Source: Megachile rotundata
Taxonomy: Eukaryota; Arthropoda; Insecta; Hymenoptera; Megachilidae
Direction: 5' to 3'
Assembly (NCBI RefSeq): GCF_050947335.1
Contig: NC_134983.1
Location: forward strand, 9,548,001 to 9,612,000
DNA length: 64,000 nucleotides
The notes beneath the pieces were generated by a model that saw only the letters and a program-made list of their open reading frames with translations, was not told the origin of the DNA and ran no database searches. Position numbers and translations under genes: made by a program. Below, in pieces: positions 23,914 to 36,222 of the stretch (position 1 is its first letter; each line of letters begins with the position of its first letter).

Positions 23914-26900
23914 ATGTACGATATTACGAAGAGAAACACTTCCGAGAGATTCTGTATCGCCATCGCGATCATCCTCGCTTTGTTTTGCTTGCCTGAGTTG
24001 GCGTCTGCGCGACCTACCTTAGAAAGGTAAGTTGTAGACCTTATTTACGGTTTCTTTGTTTTTGAGATTGATCAACACGATTTCTGTGTTTTATTTTCTT
24101 TATGGAATTATTCTTTTGTTCTGCATATTTTGAAACTAATGAGTATCAAAGATCTGGAAGTGTTACAAGAACGTGTACAGCTTGAAATATTTTTGGAGAC
24201 ATACATCGTGTGCAGTCGAGTTTTTAGCAGATAATAAATGTTAATTTTGTTGGTCTATTAACTGTCCTGTTGATTTATTAACTGTCGATTTTTATTTTTC
24301 ACAAATTTGTATGCATAAAATTCTAATTTCTGAATTAGAGGTTTCTCAAATCTCAAATTTTAAAACCAAAAAATTGTTAGACTGATGAATCGATTAATCA
24401 TTGATTAAATTGACTATTTTTTGTGTGATAGGCTCAGGCACGAGAATGCAATCACACACGATGCCGTCTTAAATTTCGCTAAATTGGAAAAGGGTAATGT
24501 GGCGGAAGAGCTGAACGAAGAATTATTGGGCACTGTTAAACAGTGAGTAATCATACTTTTTCCAAATTAATTTCGTTAGTAATGAGGACAATTGTAATTC
24601 AAATACATCCTTTCCCATTGTGTCTAAAAAATTAAATTAAAACAAATAAATAAAAGTGTAAACAGCAAATTGATATTTTATTAACCCTAACAAAAGAGTC
24701 GCAAAAAGTCACAAAATGAAAAACAGTGAATGTTAATTACTTCAAACTACATTTTTTTACAATTTGATCAGTCGCTAAATCTGTACCCTCGAAACGTATT
24801 ACAAAATATCGCCCACAACAGAAACTCTTAAATAGCTAAAGTTTCCTAAGAGCATTGTTGCCAAAATAAATTTACATGCTCGGAATTAGTCAATTACAAG
24901 CCTCCGATAAGATATCTTGTTAGAAAAAGGAGTTATTACTAGAAACGTACACTTTTTTAACAAAGTTTTTCTCACGAAGGCGGTACAAACGATTATCGGA
25001 TCAAAGGCGAGCCGAACTAGAGACCCTGATGGCGCTTTCAAAAATGACGGAAAAATTGAACAACGTAATAAGGGGAGGACGACATTTAGACTCAGCCAAA
25101 TCGTAAGTACAAATCAAACTTTGATTATCAAAATAAATCTTGTGGAAATTGTTTGTAATTAACCTACTGTATATTTTTAATTCAAGGGGTCGGACGGAGA
25201 GGTCAATCTTCGACTTGAATGCTAAGAATCTTCAAAAACTATTCCAACTATCCGGGAAGTTCGGGTATAAGGGAAATAAGGCTTATCCTGTTGTTGGGTA
25301 TGTAATTTATTTTATTATTATTATTGGTAGAAGTAAACGATATTGGATGAGTGATAGACGTTACAATTGGGAATATAGAAAAGAGTCATGATTGAAAGCT
25401 TAAAAACGTAAAAATTTCTGAATCCCTGAGTTTAAGAATTTAAACTTACTAAAAATATATGAATTTTTCAACTTCTGCATTTTTGTCGAATTTCTGAATT
25501 TAAGATTATTCGGAAAACTTTTACATTTCCCAATATTGAAATGTTTGAAAATTTATCAGTGTGAAAGTTTGAAAATTTAACAATATGAATATTTGTAAAC
25601 ATCTAAATTCCATGACCTACCATTTTAAAAATCAATATCATCAAAAAAGTTCCAACTTGCAAAGTTTATAATTTCTATAAAAGATGTTTCTCGAAAGTTT
25701 AATATAATGAAATCGATTAATGGTCGAACAGTAACGTACGATAGTTACGCGTTACATCCTCAATGACGCGGTCGATATGTAACAAGATTAGTAAAGTGCT
25801 GAATCGAAATTCTTCGAAAAATCTTCAAACTACGCCACGAGACACGCTTTCCAGCGTGTCTTTCTTTTTTTCTATCTTTTGCCCTGGCAGACGATAAGAT
25901 CGTGGCCTGAAATTTGCGATGTGCATGTAATAAGAAGCGTAAAATGTGATGTAAGAAACGCGTAATATTAATCCAGATAAATCCTTGCCGAACCGAGACG
26001 AACTTGCGCCATCTTATCTGCCACTTATGTCGCAATAATGTCGATTCGCATCAGAAATAATTCGATGGTTAACTGCTTCGCTGTTGAGTTTCAGAAGAGG
26101 GTTGATTGTTGTGTGCTGGAATCTTTTACTTTGTAGACGGACACGCGATATCGATAGGACATCTAGACAGGACATCTAGGTCACAGAGTAAAATTCTGAT
26201 CCTTTTTTTAGGGATATAATGCCTTACTTCATTTTCTTTATATAGCTTTCATGTACTTTTGAGGATTTTCGCCACTCATTCAATTTTGATGAAATATCTT
26301 TATAATCCCGAAGATTCGATATTTTGAAATAGAAAAATTGGGAAATCTCAAGGGCCGAAAGTCTATAATTCCAAATTCTAAACTACTAAAGTACTAAATT
26401 ATCAAAGCTTCTGAAGTTCAAATTCTGAAGTCCTGCAATCCCAAAATTGTAAACTTCCAAACACCCAATGTTCCAAAATCCCAAATTCCCAAATTCCCAA
26501 ATTCTCAAATTCTCAAATTCTCATATTCCCAAATTCCCAAATTCCCAAATTCCCAAATTCCCAAATTCCCAAATTCCCAAATTCCCAAATTCCCAAATTC
26601 CCAAATTCCCAAATTTCCAAATTCCCCAATTCCCCAATTCTCAAATTCCCAAATTCCCAAATTTCCAAATTCCCCAATTCCCAAATTCCCAAATTCCCCA
26701 ATTCCCAAATTCCCAAATTCCCAAATTCACCAATTCCCAAATTCCCAAATTCCCAAATTCCCAAATTCCCAAATTCCCAAATTCCCAAATTTCCAAATTC
26801 CCAAATTCTCAAATTCCCAAATTCCCAAATTTCCAAATTCCCAAATTCCCAAATTCCCAAATTCCCAAATTCCAAATATCCCCAAATTCCAAATATCCCC

Positions 26901-28427
26901 AAATCCCAAAGATTAAAAATTCCAAATATCCCCAAATCCCAAAGATTAAAAATTCCAAAATCCCTAAGTTCTGATATTCGAAAATTTCAAAATCGCATAA
27001 TTTGCAAATCCCCAAAATTCAGAGAACTGTCGAAAAAACAGAGAACAGAGATCAATCGACTATTCATTCATAGTTATTGTACTGTATAGTCTCACCTGAT
27101 ACTTGGAGTAATCGTCTCCATTTGATAACGCCATTTAACTCTTTTACGCATGTTAACCTGTTTATCTACTTAAAAAGAAAATTTCATTTACCTCATTAGA
27201 TCTACTAGAAGATCTGTTTTGTAAATATCACGCAACGCGACAGTAAATATTTCTGTTTCTTTAAAGCATTTCTGGGAATTCTATATTTAGAACATTATTC
27301 TGAAACACTCTCAAAAATATTATCTCTGCGTATAATTTGTTTGATAATTTAATGTTGGATGATTTAATTGATCAAATTCAACTTTTTTTTCTTGTTAACC
27401 AATCTTTTTAAATTCTGTATAGATAATTTCAGAGGGGAATAACCATAAATCTCATAACCGTAGTTATCAAATATTTATTTTATAAATACATATTTTATCG
27501 TGGATTAAACAAAAATTTGCCACACTTTCTTCAATAATTTTTTACCTTATTAATTGATTTTTCGATGCTGTTGTCTTTAACAATATCTTAACAGTATCAT
27601 TCCAACTACCATTCAAAAATTAGAAATTTGAAAACTTCTACATTTATCAGTTTGAAAATAGATTTGAAGTGTTCGAAATATTGCAATTACCTCCTTAAAC
27701 ACGAGATTGAAACAAGTGTTTAACGTTAATTAGAATAATCGTTAATAAGAAACTAACCGAGAAGTGTTTCTAACGTTTATTAAATAAGCAGACATTTATC
27801 GAGCGGTTACTATTATATACGTAGTATCGATAAATGACAGTAGTACTAATTCTTATTAATTACTTCGCATGTAGTGTTTATATAGCGCATAACACACATC
27901 GTAAAAGACTCATGAATCGCAGTTTCTGAATACATACAGTAAGCAAAATTTATAACGAGATTCGTTAGATGAACTCAATGACCTGTTCCTCCAGCATTAC
28001 AGATACGCTCAAATACTACAGACCAACCTTCAATGACTGACTTTTCTATCTTTTCATTGATACAAGAAACACAATTGGGGTGCAGCAAAAAGTACAACAT
28101 GAGTATTAGTAAGAATTTGTTGGGCATTCTCTGATTGCGTTATCAGAAGTGCAGTGAATAGTTCTTCTGCACTTCTAAGCTCCTGTTACATTTATTGTTA
28201 CATATATATTTCTCTTCTTGTCTTGTACCGCTTGTATTTGAATGATACTGGATTCATTAATCATCTATCTTTTACATTTAAAATTTTTATTAAGTTTGTG
28301 ACAAGTTTAATAATTATCAGATAATTAGAAGATTCGTCTATCGTGCTCCAGTAGCGTTTTTAAGTATATTTTTCAATAATATTTTTATAGAATAATTATT
28401 TAAAGTTATTCTTTATTTTGCAGGTGA
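23914..28427 (+). CDS. secreted neuropeptide-type prohormone, paralog 2 (possibly insect PTH-like)
   Basis: Exons 23914-24026, 24432-24542, 24980-25102, 25187-25297 and a 4-nt coding end at 28424-28427, about 153 residues; every intron is phase 2. Exon 1 (113 nt, the same length as in paralog 1) encodes a signal peptide ending near SARP. Exon 2 encodes an acidic propeptide with no counterpart in paralog 1. Exon 3 (123 nt, again the same length) begins with an RYKR cleavage site, then a peptide starting LSDQRRAELETLM. With exon 4 this gives 37 residues ending in Ser, then Gly-Arg-Thr-Glu-Arg, aligning with GRRRR of paralog 1. A second amphipathic peptide follows. The last junction gives Gly then TGA; reading through exon 4 into its intron would instead add about 30 residues, so the C-terminus is uncertain. 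The mature region has no cysteine. Family assignment is tentative. Confidence 0.75.
25298..28423 (+). other. last intron of prohormone gene 2 (inferred)
   Basis: Donor GG|GTATGT and acceptor CTTTATTTTGCAG at 28423 bracket 3.1 kb of non-coding DNA. It includes the ATTCCCAA minisatellite at 26.46-26.99 kb, with decayed flanks from 26.34 kb and to 27.02 kb. The rest is AT-rich and I see no exon in it. Confidence 0.45.
26461..26990. repeat. 8-bp ATTCCCAA minisatellite
   Basis: Nearly pure AATTCCCA tandem repeats with occasional TTTCCAA, TTCCCCAA and TTCTCAA variants. At the 3' end there are two copies of a longer CAAATATCCCCAAATCCC-type unit followed by AAGATTAAAAATTCC. Both strands contain long stop-free frames (KFPNSQIP-type on plus, GIWEFGNL-type on minus) that are repeat artefacts. 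The unit resembles the array in the intron of paralog 1 at 6.5-7.2 kb. Confidence 0.92.
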
Positions 28428-28811
28428 AAGTCGGAAACAATACAAAGGATGTTGAGGAAAATTTTATCTGCCAATGATGGTACACCGAATCAAAAAAGGA
28501 TGACCCTCGTATGAAAATGAATTAATATGGTGTATCAATTTGACGCACGAAATCATCGATGGATCATTATATTGATGAATTGGACGGTTCATCGACAAAA
28601 AATTATCATGATTATGCACGAAACAATGATAATTTATTTAATGTTCAAAAATGCTTACAACTTTTTGTATGATATTTTTTACTATTTATATTATTTATTA
28701 AATTTATACTTTGCCTTAGACTATTAACTGGTTAAATTAATTCCTTACACTTTTATGAAATAACTATCGTTACTTACACTAACTATACACTGATTTGAGT
28801 TTCAAAAGTAA

Positions 28812-28961
28812 TTGAGCGAACGAGCCAAAGGCGAGCGAAGCTCTTATTTTTGACTTTTCAACTTTTTTATCCACGTTTTTCTCTTGCACTACTCAACCAA
28901 TTCAACCGAATGACACGGTTGACTATTTTTGCTTTAGCGTAAAATTTACTCGTTCGCTCAA
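28812..28961. mobile_element. 150-bp MITE-like element with perfect 13-bp inverted ends
   Basis: TTGAGCGAACGAG at 28812-28824 and its exact reverse complement at 28949-28961 enclose non-coding DNA. The reverse strand of the inner part (about 28840-28905) matches 60290-60345: GTGCAAGAGAAAAACGTGG, then AAAAAAGT.GAAAAGTCAA. Two copies and inverted ends point to a non-autonomous DNA transposon family. I see no clean target-site duplication. Confidence 0.55.
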
Positions 28962-29435
28962 CATCGTTAGGTTAGGCGCGGAGCGTCTCAATCAAACAGA
29001 CCTAAGTAGTTTAATATTCATATTTATTATATCTTCTAATATACAATATTTAAGAATGCAAAAGTTTGAAATTTTTACTCTTACAAAGTTAGGAATTTTG
29101 AAATTCGAAAACTTAAGAATTTAAGAATTTAGAAAGTTAGAAATTCGAAAATATGTGTACTGTTAAATATTTTAAATTCTACAACTGAAATATCTGACAG
29201 GAAATAAACTGATCGAAATCAACTTATGACTTGAATCGCTGCTACCATCTGACGACCATTTCCTGAAACATATGCACATTTAATCAGTATATCTAACATT
29301 TCAAAAACTACTGTACACATGTATATTTAGCTTCTGATACAGACAAATTTTTACCGGTTGATTGCAATCGAATGTGTAAACAGTGCTGCGTCAATTCTAG
29401 CGATGTTAATCGCATGTAAAGTTTTCATCAATATA

Positions 29436-32199
29436 ATGAGCACATGTAAATTATTACAGCGTCGATGCTACGATCTGCTTTCATACAAATATTCATTGTT
29501 GGTGATATTAATAGCGTTTACCTGTATATTTATCGGCATCATTCATTTCGGTGAGGTTAGGAATTCTATTTTTCTCTATTGTTTTGATATCTAATCTTAT
29601 TTGTTTTATTGTTAAGATATTGTTTATTATTGAAACATTGTATTTTATATATCTGACATAAATGGTTAAAAAACTAATAACCTTAAGTGTCTGATTAATA
29701 TAAAAATTGTTATATTCTAACTGAAAGCACTCTTTCAGATATGGATAGCTTGGAGTAAAGGAAAATACGAAGCTATATTTCATTCTTTTAATGATAATAT
29801 ATTAGGTATTTCTTTTCAACAAAAATTATGTCAACATGTCCCTATAGATGTTGTATATACATGGGTAAATGGCTCAGATCCTGTTTTTTTAAAGAATCTG
29901 AAGAAACATGTTCCTATTATGGATGTTAATACTGCAGCTTCTAGATTTAATGATAAAGACGAATTAAGATATTCCTTACGTTCCTTAGAAATGTATGCAC
30001 CATGGGTTAGACATGTATATATCGTTACCAATGGTCAGATACCTAGTTGGTTAGATATGGATAACCCTAGACTTACTCTTATTACTCACGAAGATATCTT
30101 TTTAAATAAAAGTGATCTTCCTACATTTTCTAGTCCTGCTATTGAAAGTCATATACATAGGTAATATAGCTTATTAACTTCTATTAGTTAATACAACTTT
30201 GAAATTAATTTGATATTTGTATGTTTGCCTCTACAGAATTCCTGGAATCTCAGATAAATTTTTGTATTTTAACGATGATGTAATGTTAGGAGCTGAAGTG
30301 TGGCCAGAAGATTTTGTTACTCAAGTAGGTGGCCAAAAAGTGTACCTTGCATGGTGGGTTCCTGACTGCTCTGATGTTTGTCCTTGGGCCTGGGTAGGCG
30401 ATGGATCATGTGATCCAGCTTGTAACACAACATTATGTGAATTTGATGGTAACAATTTAGATAAAAATATACATAGATAAGCATATGTAGAAAGAACAAT
30501 CCAACTATGTTATTATCTGAACTAATATTTGCAATTTATTTATAGGAGGAGATTGTGATAGCACAACAGTTCCTACTGACAGTGAAGCACTTGAGGAAGA
30601 AGGAGATTATCCACATAAGTTTTTACAAGATGTTCAAGAAAATGCTAACTATGGGTTGAAACTTTTTAGCATATTAGGAAACAGAAGTATAAATTCTGTA
30701 TGGAATAACACAGAAACATTTACCCAACAAACATTGGCAAGTGAAGCCAAGGAATTAAAGTTCAATGTAAATAAATCTTATAGTTTCAAAAATAATAACC
30801 ATATAAACGATATTGAAGTGAATTTCAATGAACAATTCAATGAAAATAATCAAACTACATCCACTCAAAAATCAATACTGTCAAAAGTAATGAATAGAAT
30901 TAAATTCCAAAGTTCTGGTAACATTGATAAACGTGTACACCTGAAACATTATTTAAACAATAATGATATGAGTTTAACACTAATGAATAGTACTGCAAAA
31001 ACAAATAATAAACCTAATTATTCTGATCATTGGAAACATAGAAGACAGCTAGATACATATGCAGAATCTTTACTTTATGTAAATAGAATATATAACATAG
31101 CATATGGTTTTGAACGTAGAAAAGTACCCGCTCACATGCCTCATTTAATAGATAAATGGATCGCCACTGATATGCAGACAAAGTTTGAGCACGAATTTAA
31201 GAAAACGTCTAGTCATAAAGTTAGGAATTCCGAAGATATGCAGTTTGCTTTTTCGTATTTCTATTTCCTGACGAGTGAGAAACGAAAGATTCCAATTGGA
31301 GAGATTTTTGATAGATTTGACACAGATAAATCTGGGTATATCAAACTGTTTATTATTTAATAATTTTAACATATTAAACGTTTAATAATAATATTACTGT
31401 TTCTAGAACTTGGTCGGATAGAGAAATCAGAACACTTTTATCTAGACTGTATCCACTACCTCTTGATTATAGCCTAGTCGTAGAATTTGAAAATATAATA
31501 ACAAATTGTTCAAATCACATAAATGTCGCGGAAATATCAAATCCACCGCCTGGAGAAAGATATTTAGATTCATCTCTCGTAAGTAAATATATGTTAAAAA
31601 ATATCATTCTTAAATTTACAACTATCTGTATTCTCTTCAGCCAATTGTATCAAAGGAGTTAATAGCAAGTTGTGAACCAATTTCGAGAAAAATTCTTGCC
31701 AAGTTTGGCGAAGGAAAGCTTTATCCGCATGAAATAATTAAAGCTGGCAAAAATGAAATATTTGAAATGTTGACCAGCAATGTATCTCTGACTGTACAAC
31801 TCTTGGATGAAATACGAAGGGATCCAAAGTAAGTCATAATAAATTTTATATATAACAGATATATAAACTAAGCTGAATTCCAATTTTAGGAAATTTATAT
31901 GTTTGAACGATGACATGGACCCTCTTCGACGCTCCGAGAATGAAATTGTTCGTGCATTGTTAAATGATTTTTATCGCTCGCTTTACCCACTGCGTAGCAC
32001 CTTCGAATTACCTTTACAATATCGAAATCTATTTGCTCATCGACACGAACTTTTTGAATGGAGAGCTAATAGAACGAAAGCTAGAAATTTATTGTTGTGT
32101 CTTATCGTCTTGTTGCTTGTTACAACTCTTTATCATTTGTTTTATCATCAGATACGACGGTTATTCAGAGTGCGCACATTGCCCACTTTACTCGTTTAA
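29436..32199 (+). CDS. GNPTAB: N-acetylglucosamine-1-phosphotransferase alpha/beta subunit
   Basis: Seven exons: 29436-29555, 29739-30160, 30237-30448, 30546-31335, 31407-31578, 31641-31828 and 31890-32199; 737 residues. In the Golgi this enzyme family transfers GlcNAc-1-phosphate to mannose on lysosomal hydrolases, the first step of the mannose-6-phosphate tag. An N-terminal membrane anchor (about residues 15-35) is followed by stealth region CR1 (PIDVVYTWVNGSDP, about 75), CR2 (DKDELRYSLRSLEMYAPWVRH, about 110), and one cysteine-rich LNR module (CSDVCPWAWVGDGSCDPAC, about 224-255). Then come CR3 (about 448), an EF-hand-like FDTDKSGTWSDREIR, CR4 (FICLNDDMD, about 636) and a C-terminal membrane segment. 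It is much shorter than the vertebrate protein (about 1250 residues): one LNR is visible rather than two, and the spacer is reduced. The start matches the vertebrate KLLQR N-terminus. The first donor is GTTAGG, a weak site. Confidence 0.92.
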
Positions 32200-33611
32200 A
32201 TTCTAAGGACTAAATATGTATAAATACGCAAAATGAACTGACAAAAAATACACTTAGGTGCAACGTAGGCTTCTTTTGGATAAGAACAAATGTAAACAAC
32301 GAGTGATGGAATTTTTTTTTTCTTAGTTTACAATTTTCCACAGGAAGCCTACTATACCTGGTGCTGTACATCTGTATCTTCCGTGACAGGGCAATGTCTT
32401 CTAAAAGATTTTATAAAGAATAACGGTATGTACATAAGAAAATTTATATAGAAATCGTGTTTGTAAAAATTTATAACATTATAAATCGTTCATCTTGTTT
32501 GTTACATATCTTACACGTATAAATCATGATTATTTTTCGTATATTATTTATTGGAAACGGTCATACTATGATAATGAATTGATACATTTTTATGAAATTT
32601 AATATAGTGAGATATGAACATTAGATTTTAATGTCATATTTTAAAATTAAGTAAAACGTTCCTGTGATATTAATGAAGTACTAATTACTTTTCGTTCTCT
32701 CGAATATGGAATATAGAGAAAATTTTTCTACACAAAGACTGTACACTAAGAAATATAAATTGACTTTAAATTATCTAGTATGTTGAGTGACTCATTTACA
32801 TTAGTATCTAGGATAATATCATTATGCAAAAGCATTACAAAATATTAATTTATTTTACTAAAACATTATTCTAGTATGCGTTGCAATTTTGTTGTCAGAC
32901 AACTTACAATCCTTGAAGACTTAAGATATACCAAATTTGTACTTATTGAAATGTTAAATACGAATCAATGTGAAATATACCGAATTTTTTTAATTCAACT
33001 TTTATTATGTATTTATTTTTAAGGTATTATGTAAATACTTTCCAAGCCCTTTGTATAATTTAATTAATACTATTAATGAAATTTAACAAACTACCACACT
33101 TAATAGATTCTTCTATTCAATAATAACAAGGTTCTTAATAAAACAAATAAAAATCTACAAGTAAATATGATAAACCAAATACATATTTGTTACGATGAAG
33201 CAACAAATTATTTTATACGCATAAAATCTACTTATTGCAGTTTTATAGAGTAAGATTTTTATTGCTTTATTCAAAGTAGCATTATACCTTCAAGACTTAT
33301 AAGGGAACATCCTAAACTTGTATTCACTGATTCTCATCAATATTTTTAGAAGTTCATCTTGCGATTCGTCATGATTCTGATATCGGTTGTCTATCCAGAG
33401 GTGGACAGTTCATATGACGAAGATTTCGCGGGCCAACCAAGCCCTCTTGCACTCTTGCGCATTCGCTCATCCATATCGCTACGCTCGCTACTTCTTCAGC
33501 CGAAAGACGTGGTCCTATACCTGACAGAATTTCATATTCTCAATTACAAAAAATATTTTACTCTAATTAATTTGTGGTACTTTATATTTAAATAATCGTG
33601 TAATTCAATGT
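32200..33611. other. convergent 3' region between GNPTAB and the ropporin-like gene
   Basis: AT-rich 1.4 kb shared by the 3' ends of two convergent genes; no further gene is visible. A minus-strand AATAAA (plus TTTATT) near 33256 and several plus-strand AATAAA words make polyadenylation of either transcript possible. Exact ends cannot be chosen. Confidence 0.5.
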
Positions 33612-35247
33612 TCAATATTTACAATCTTGTATTATCTCACCAGGGATGTTTGGATAATATTTGATCAACTTCGGGTCTACCATTTTCTTCTTTCGTCTTC
33701 TTTCGTTACTAGACTTGTCCTCTGTACTTCGAACACTTTGGTTTTTCGTTGTATGCTCCTCCGTGGTACTACAGCTAGTTGTACTTTTCGCTGACCCGTT
33801 TTCATTCTTGTTCGATTTCTTCTCCTCGGATGATTCGGACTTTTTACTGGACTCTGCTTCCGTGGCCGAACTTTCATTGCTCTTTTTCGTCTTTACAGCT
33901 TCTTTGTCAGGAACGTCTCCTCCTGACGATTTATTTTCGTCGTCTTTGTCGCCCGTGTAACTTTCTATGAAGTTCACATCAGCTAAACAGAAGAAATATT
34001 TCGTTTATTAATTATAAGTATAATAAAATTCGTAATCAAGAAATCCGTGATTTTTGAACTCTTGCAAGTTTAAATTTACTTCTCGAAGAATCCGCATCAT
34101 CTCTGGACACCAATTCCAAATCCAAGTTCACATCAGCCTCAGTATCCTGACTGGTAACTGAACAAACGCGATCCAGAGATTTTTCTTCGGAACATCTCGA
34201 TTGACGACTTGCCGACGATACGCTGTCGCATATAATAAATTCAGTTGGATCTTCGTCGGAAGAATCTCTTTCGCTGCCATCGCAACGAAGTCCTGCCAAG
34301 TACCTAAAAATCAAAGTTACAAAATATACTATTAACCGTAATACTTCGTTTATTTATTTGAATTGTACACTTTATGATTACAGTGCCTTTAGATTAAAAT
34401 TTCAATCAGAATATTGAGTCACTGTGTTACTATAAGGTTTATTTTAAGCCTACCCATAGATTTCCATAAATAATGTGACGGGAACCATGGCGGACCCGCC
34501 TTCAGGTTCGTGAGTGAATAATTCACAGATCATAATCATCGTTTCAAAGAGACTAGAGCCTAAAAGACCAACTGCGATTGCCAGGAATTTCTTCACTTGA
34601 CATTTCCGGCGAAATTTTCCGATCATCATAATTAAGTTCAAATCCCTTCGGTCCAAGCATAAACAGTCCCATCGACGCAGAATTGTTTCCACAGGTAACG
34701 ATTTATTGTAATCTACAAAATAATTTTTGTACTAAATGATACGTGTGGTAGTATAATGCTTAGCAATAACTCGCAATGATATAACGTAGTGCTATATAAC
34801 GCGAAGTAATATAATACTATGGCGAGTGGCAATATAATGAGTAGCGATATAACGCATAAGTGACCTACCCTATAGCGATATAACTCACGAGTGAGTAATA
34901 AGTAAATTATTAAAAAAGTGAATTATTAAACAAAAATCGACAAGAATTTGTTCAAAAGCAAAATTAAGATTTTTATATGTAATACAAATACCTCCAAATT
35001 GATGGAGTAAAACTCTCAAAAAGCCAAAAGTTAAACCGGAAGCTGTACTCGGCGGTGGATATTCTAATCTTAATTTGACCGGCGGCTCTTCTCCATCAGC
35101 CAACGCACGAAAATACGAACTGGACCATTTCAATAGATCATACGGTTGCGTTCGAATAGCCGCCTTGCAAAATTGCTTTAGAATTACCGGTAAGCTCGGT
35201 GGTATCACGATTTCTTGATCTACAACCGACTGTTCAACAATAGACAT
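33612..35247 (-). CDS. ROPN1L: ropporin-1-like RIIa-domain protein
   Basis: Four exons on the minus strand: 35247-34992, 34712-34454, 34303-34080 and 33982-33612; 369 residues. The first exon carries an RIIa dimerisation/docking domain (about residues 15-50: PPSLPVILKQFCKAAIRTQP, then DLLKWSSSYFRAL). In this family the domain binds A-kinase-anchoring proteins in the radial spokes and fibrous sheath of cilia and sperm tails. Exon 2 matches the ropporin core (MIGKFRRKCQVKKFLAIAVG, then a CELF...GG..MVPVTLF pattern). The vertebrate protein is about 230 residues. Here an extra tail of about 165 residues, rich in Ser, Glu, Asp and Lys, follows and ends in KLIKYYPNIPGEIIQDCKY. A sperm/ciliary role is inferred from the family. 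Confidence 0.85.
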
Positions 35248-36222
35248 TTTTACTGGAAAACTAATTGAACGTTCTTTTTCGATCGAAATCTATTTTGCGA
35301 AATACTACGCTGTACAAGGTGGAACCGCAAGTAACTTGAGTACAGTAGTGCGCCACTGCAAGTGTGGTATTTGTTGTCACTTCGCGCGAAACCGTTGTCT
35401 AGGAAACGGTATTGACGGAAAGAGATCAATTTCTGGTAAGAATTACATTTTATATCATTATTAAATTAAACTCTATTGTGTTTCTAATCGTTGATCCACA
35501 TAAGTATATAACTGATTTAATTTTCTATTTTATTACTATTTTAACTTCAAGAGATGGATTTGTTGTTAAATTTTAATGAACGTTTTCTTCCATGCTTGTA
35601 TCTAAATTTATTATCCGATAAGAATTTATATTATCGACGAAACAATGTGCGTGGTTAGCATCCATTACAATATGTATATTTGAATATTTTCCCAATTACC
35701 GCGGCACAGCAGGTACCTATTTATAAATGGGAGTAACATTTTTAGAACATGGATCTAAAAACATGTAGCCGGAAACCCAATCAGAAGAAATTAAAAAATT
35801 TGAAAGTTGGTAAATTTAAAATTTTTAATTAATCTCTACAGTGTAAAAAAATATTCACGTGTTGGGTATTAACTTAAATAGTAATAGCCTATTTCTCACA
35901 ATAATTTTTCATAATTGGTAGTACAGAAGGTGCACAACAAATCAAATTTGAGTACCAAGTATTAAGGCTTCCTTTCATGTAGATGTCGTTCTCAGTTGTA
36001 AAGCAAGCTTACGCTTGATCCCTATATCCCTAGGTTCATGTTTTGGAGGGATCGTGCAATTCAATATGGCGGCGATTGGTGTTGTGCGTTTGTGAGTGTC
36101 AGGACAGAGACCGGGTATAATACAAGATTAATTGTGTTTAAACGGAATACAAGTTCGTATAAACGTTAAATCAATTCAACCTCTATTTTCACTTATAAAG
36201 AATTACTTTGAAATTTAGAAAA
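35248..36222. other. divergent promoter region between ROPN1L and ISWI
   Basis: About 975 bp separates the two divergent start codons. The ropporin side (35280-35420) is GC-richer. The ISWI side holds CAATATGGCGGCGATTGG (36063-36080), then the 5' leader. The middle is AT-rich with nothing recognisable. Confidence 0.5.
36063..36080 (+). promoter_or_regulatory. YY1/Pho-like ATGGCGGC element with CCAAT-box-like ATTGG
   Basis: CAATATGGCGGCGATTGG lies about 145 bp upstream of the ISWI start codon. AATATGGCGGC is close to the YY1/Pleiohomeotic consensus often found near the start sites of TATA-less housekeeping genes. ATTGG is an inverted CCAAT. No TATA box sits in the expected place, which fits a constitutive chromatin gene. 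Confidence 0.45.

Noticed and set aside
26468..27015. Open frames of KFPNSQIP and GIWEFGNL repeats
   Set aside because: Product of the ATTCCCAA array. No unique sequence is encoded.
33661..33960. Plus-strand frame opposite the ropporin tail
   Set aside because: Antisense of a low-complexity Ser/Glu/Lys stretch. The minus strand has in-frame splicing with ropporin exons.
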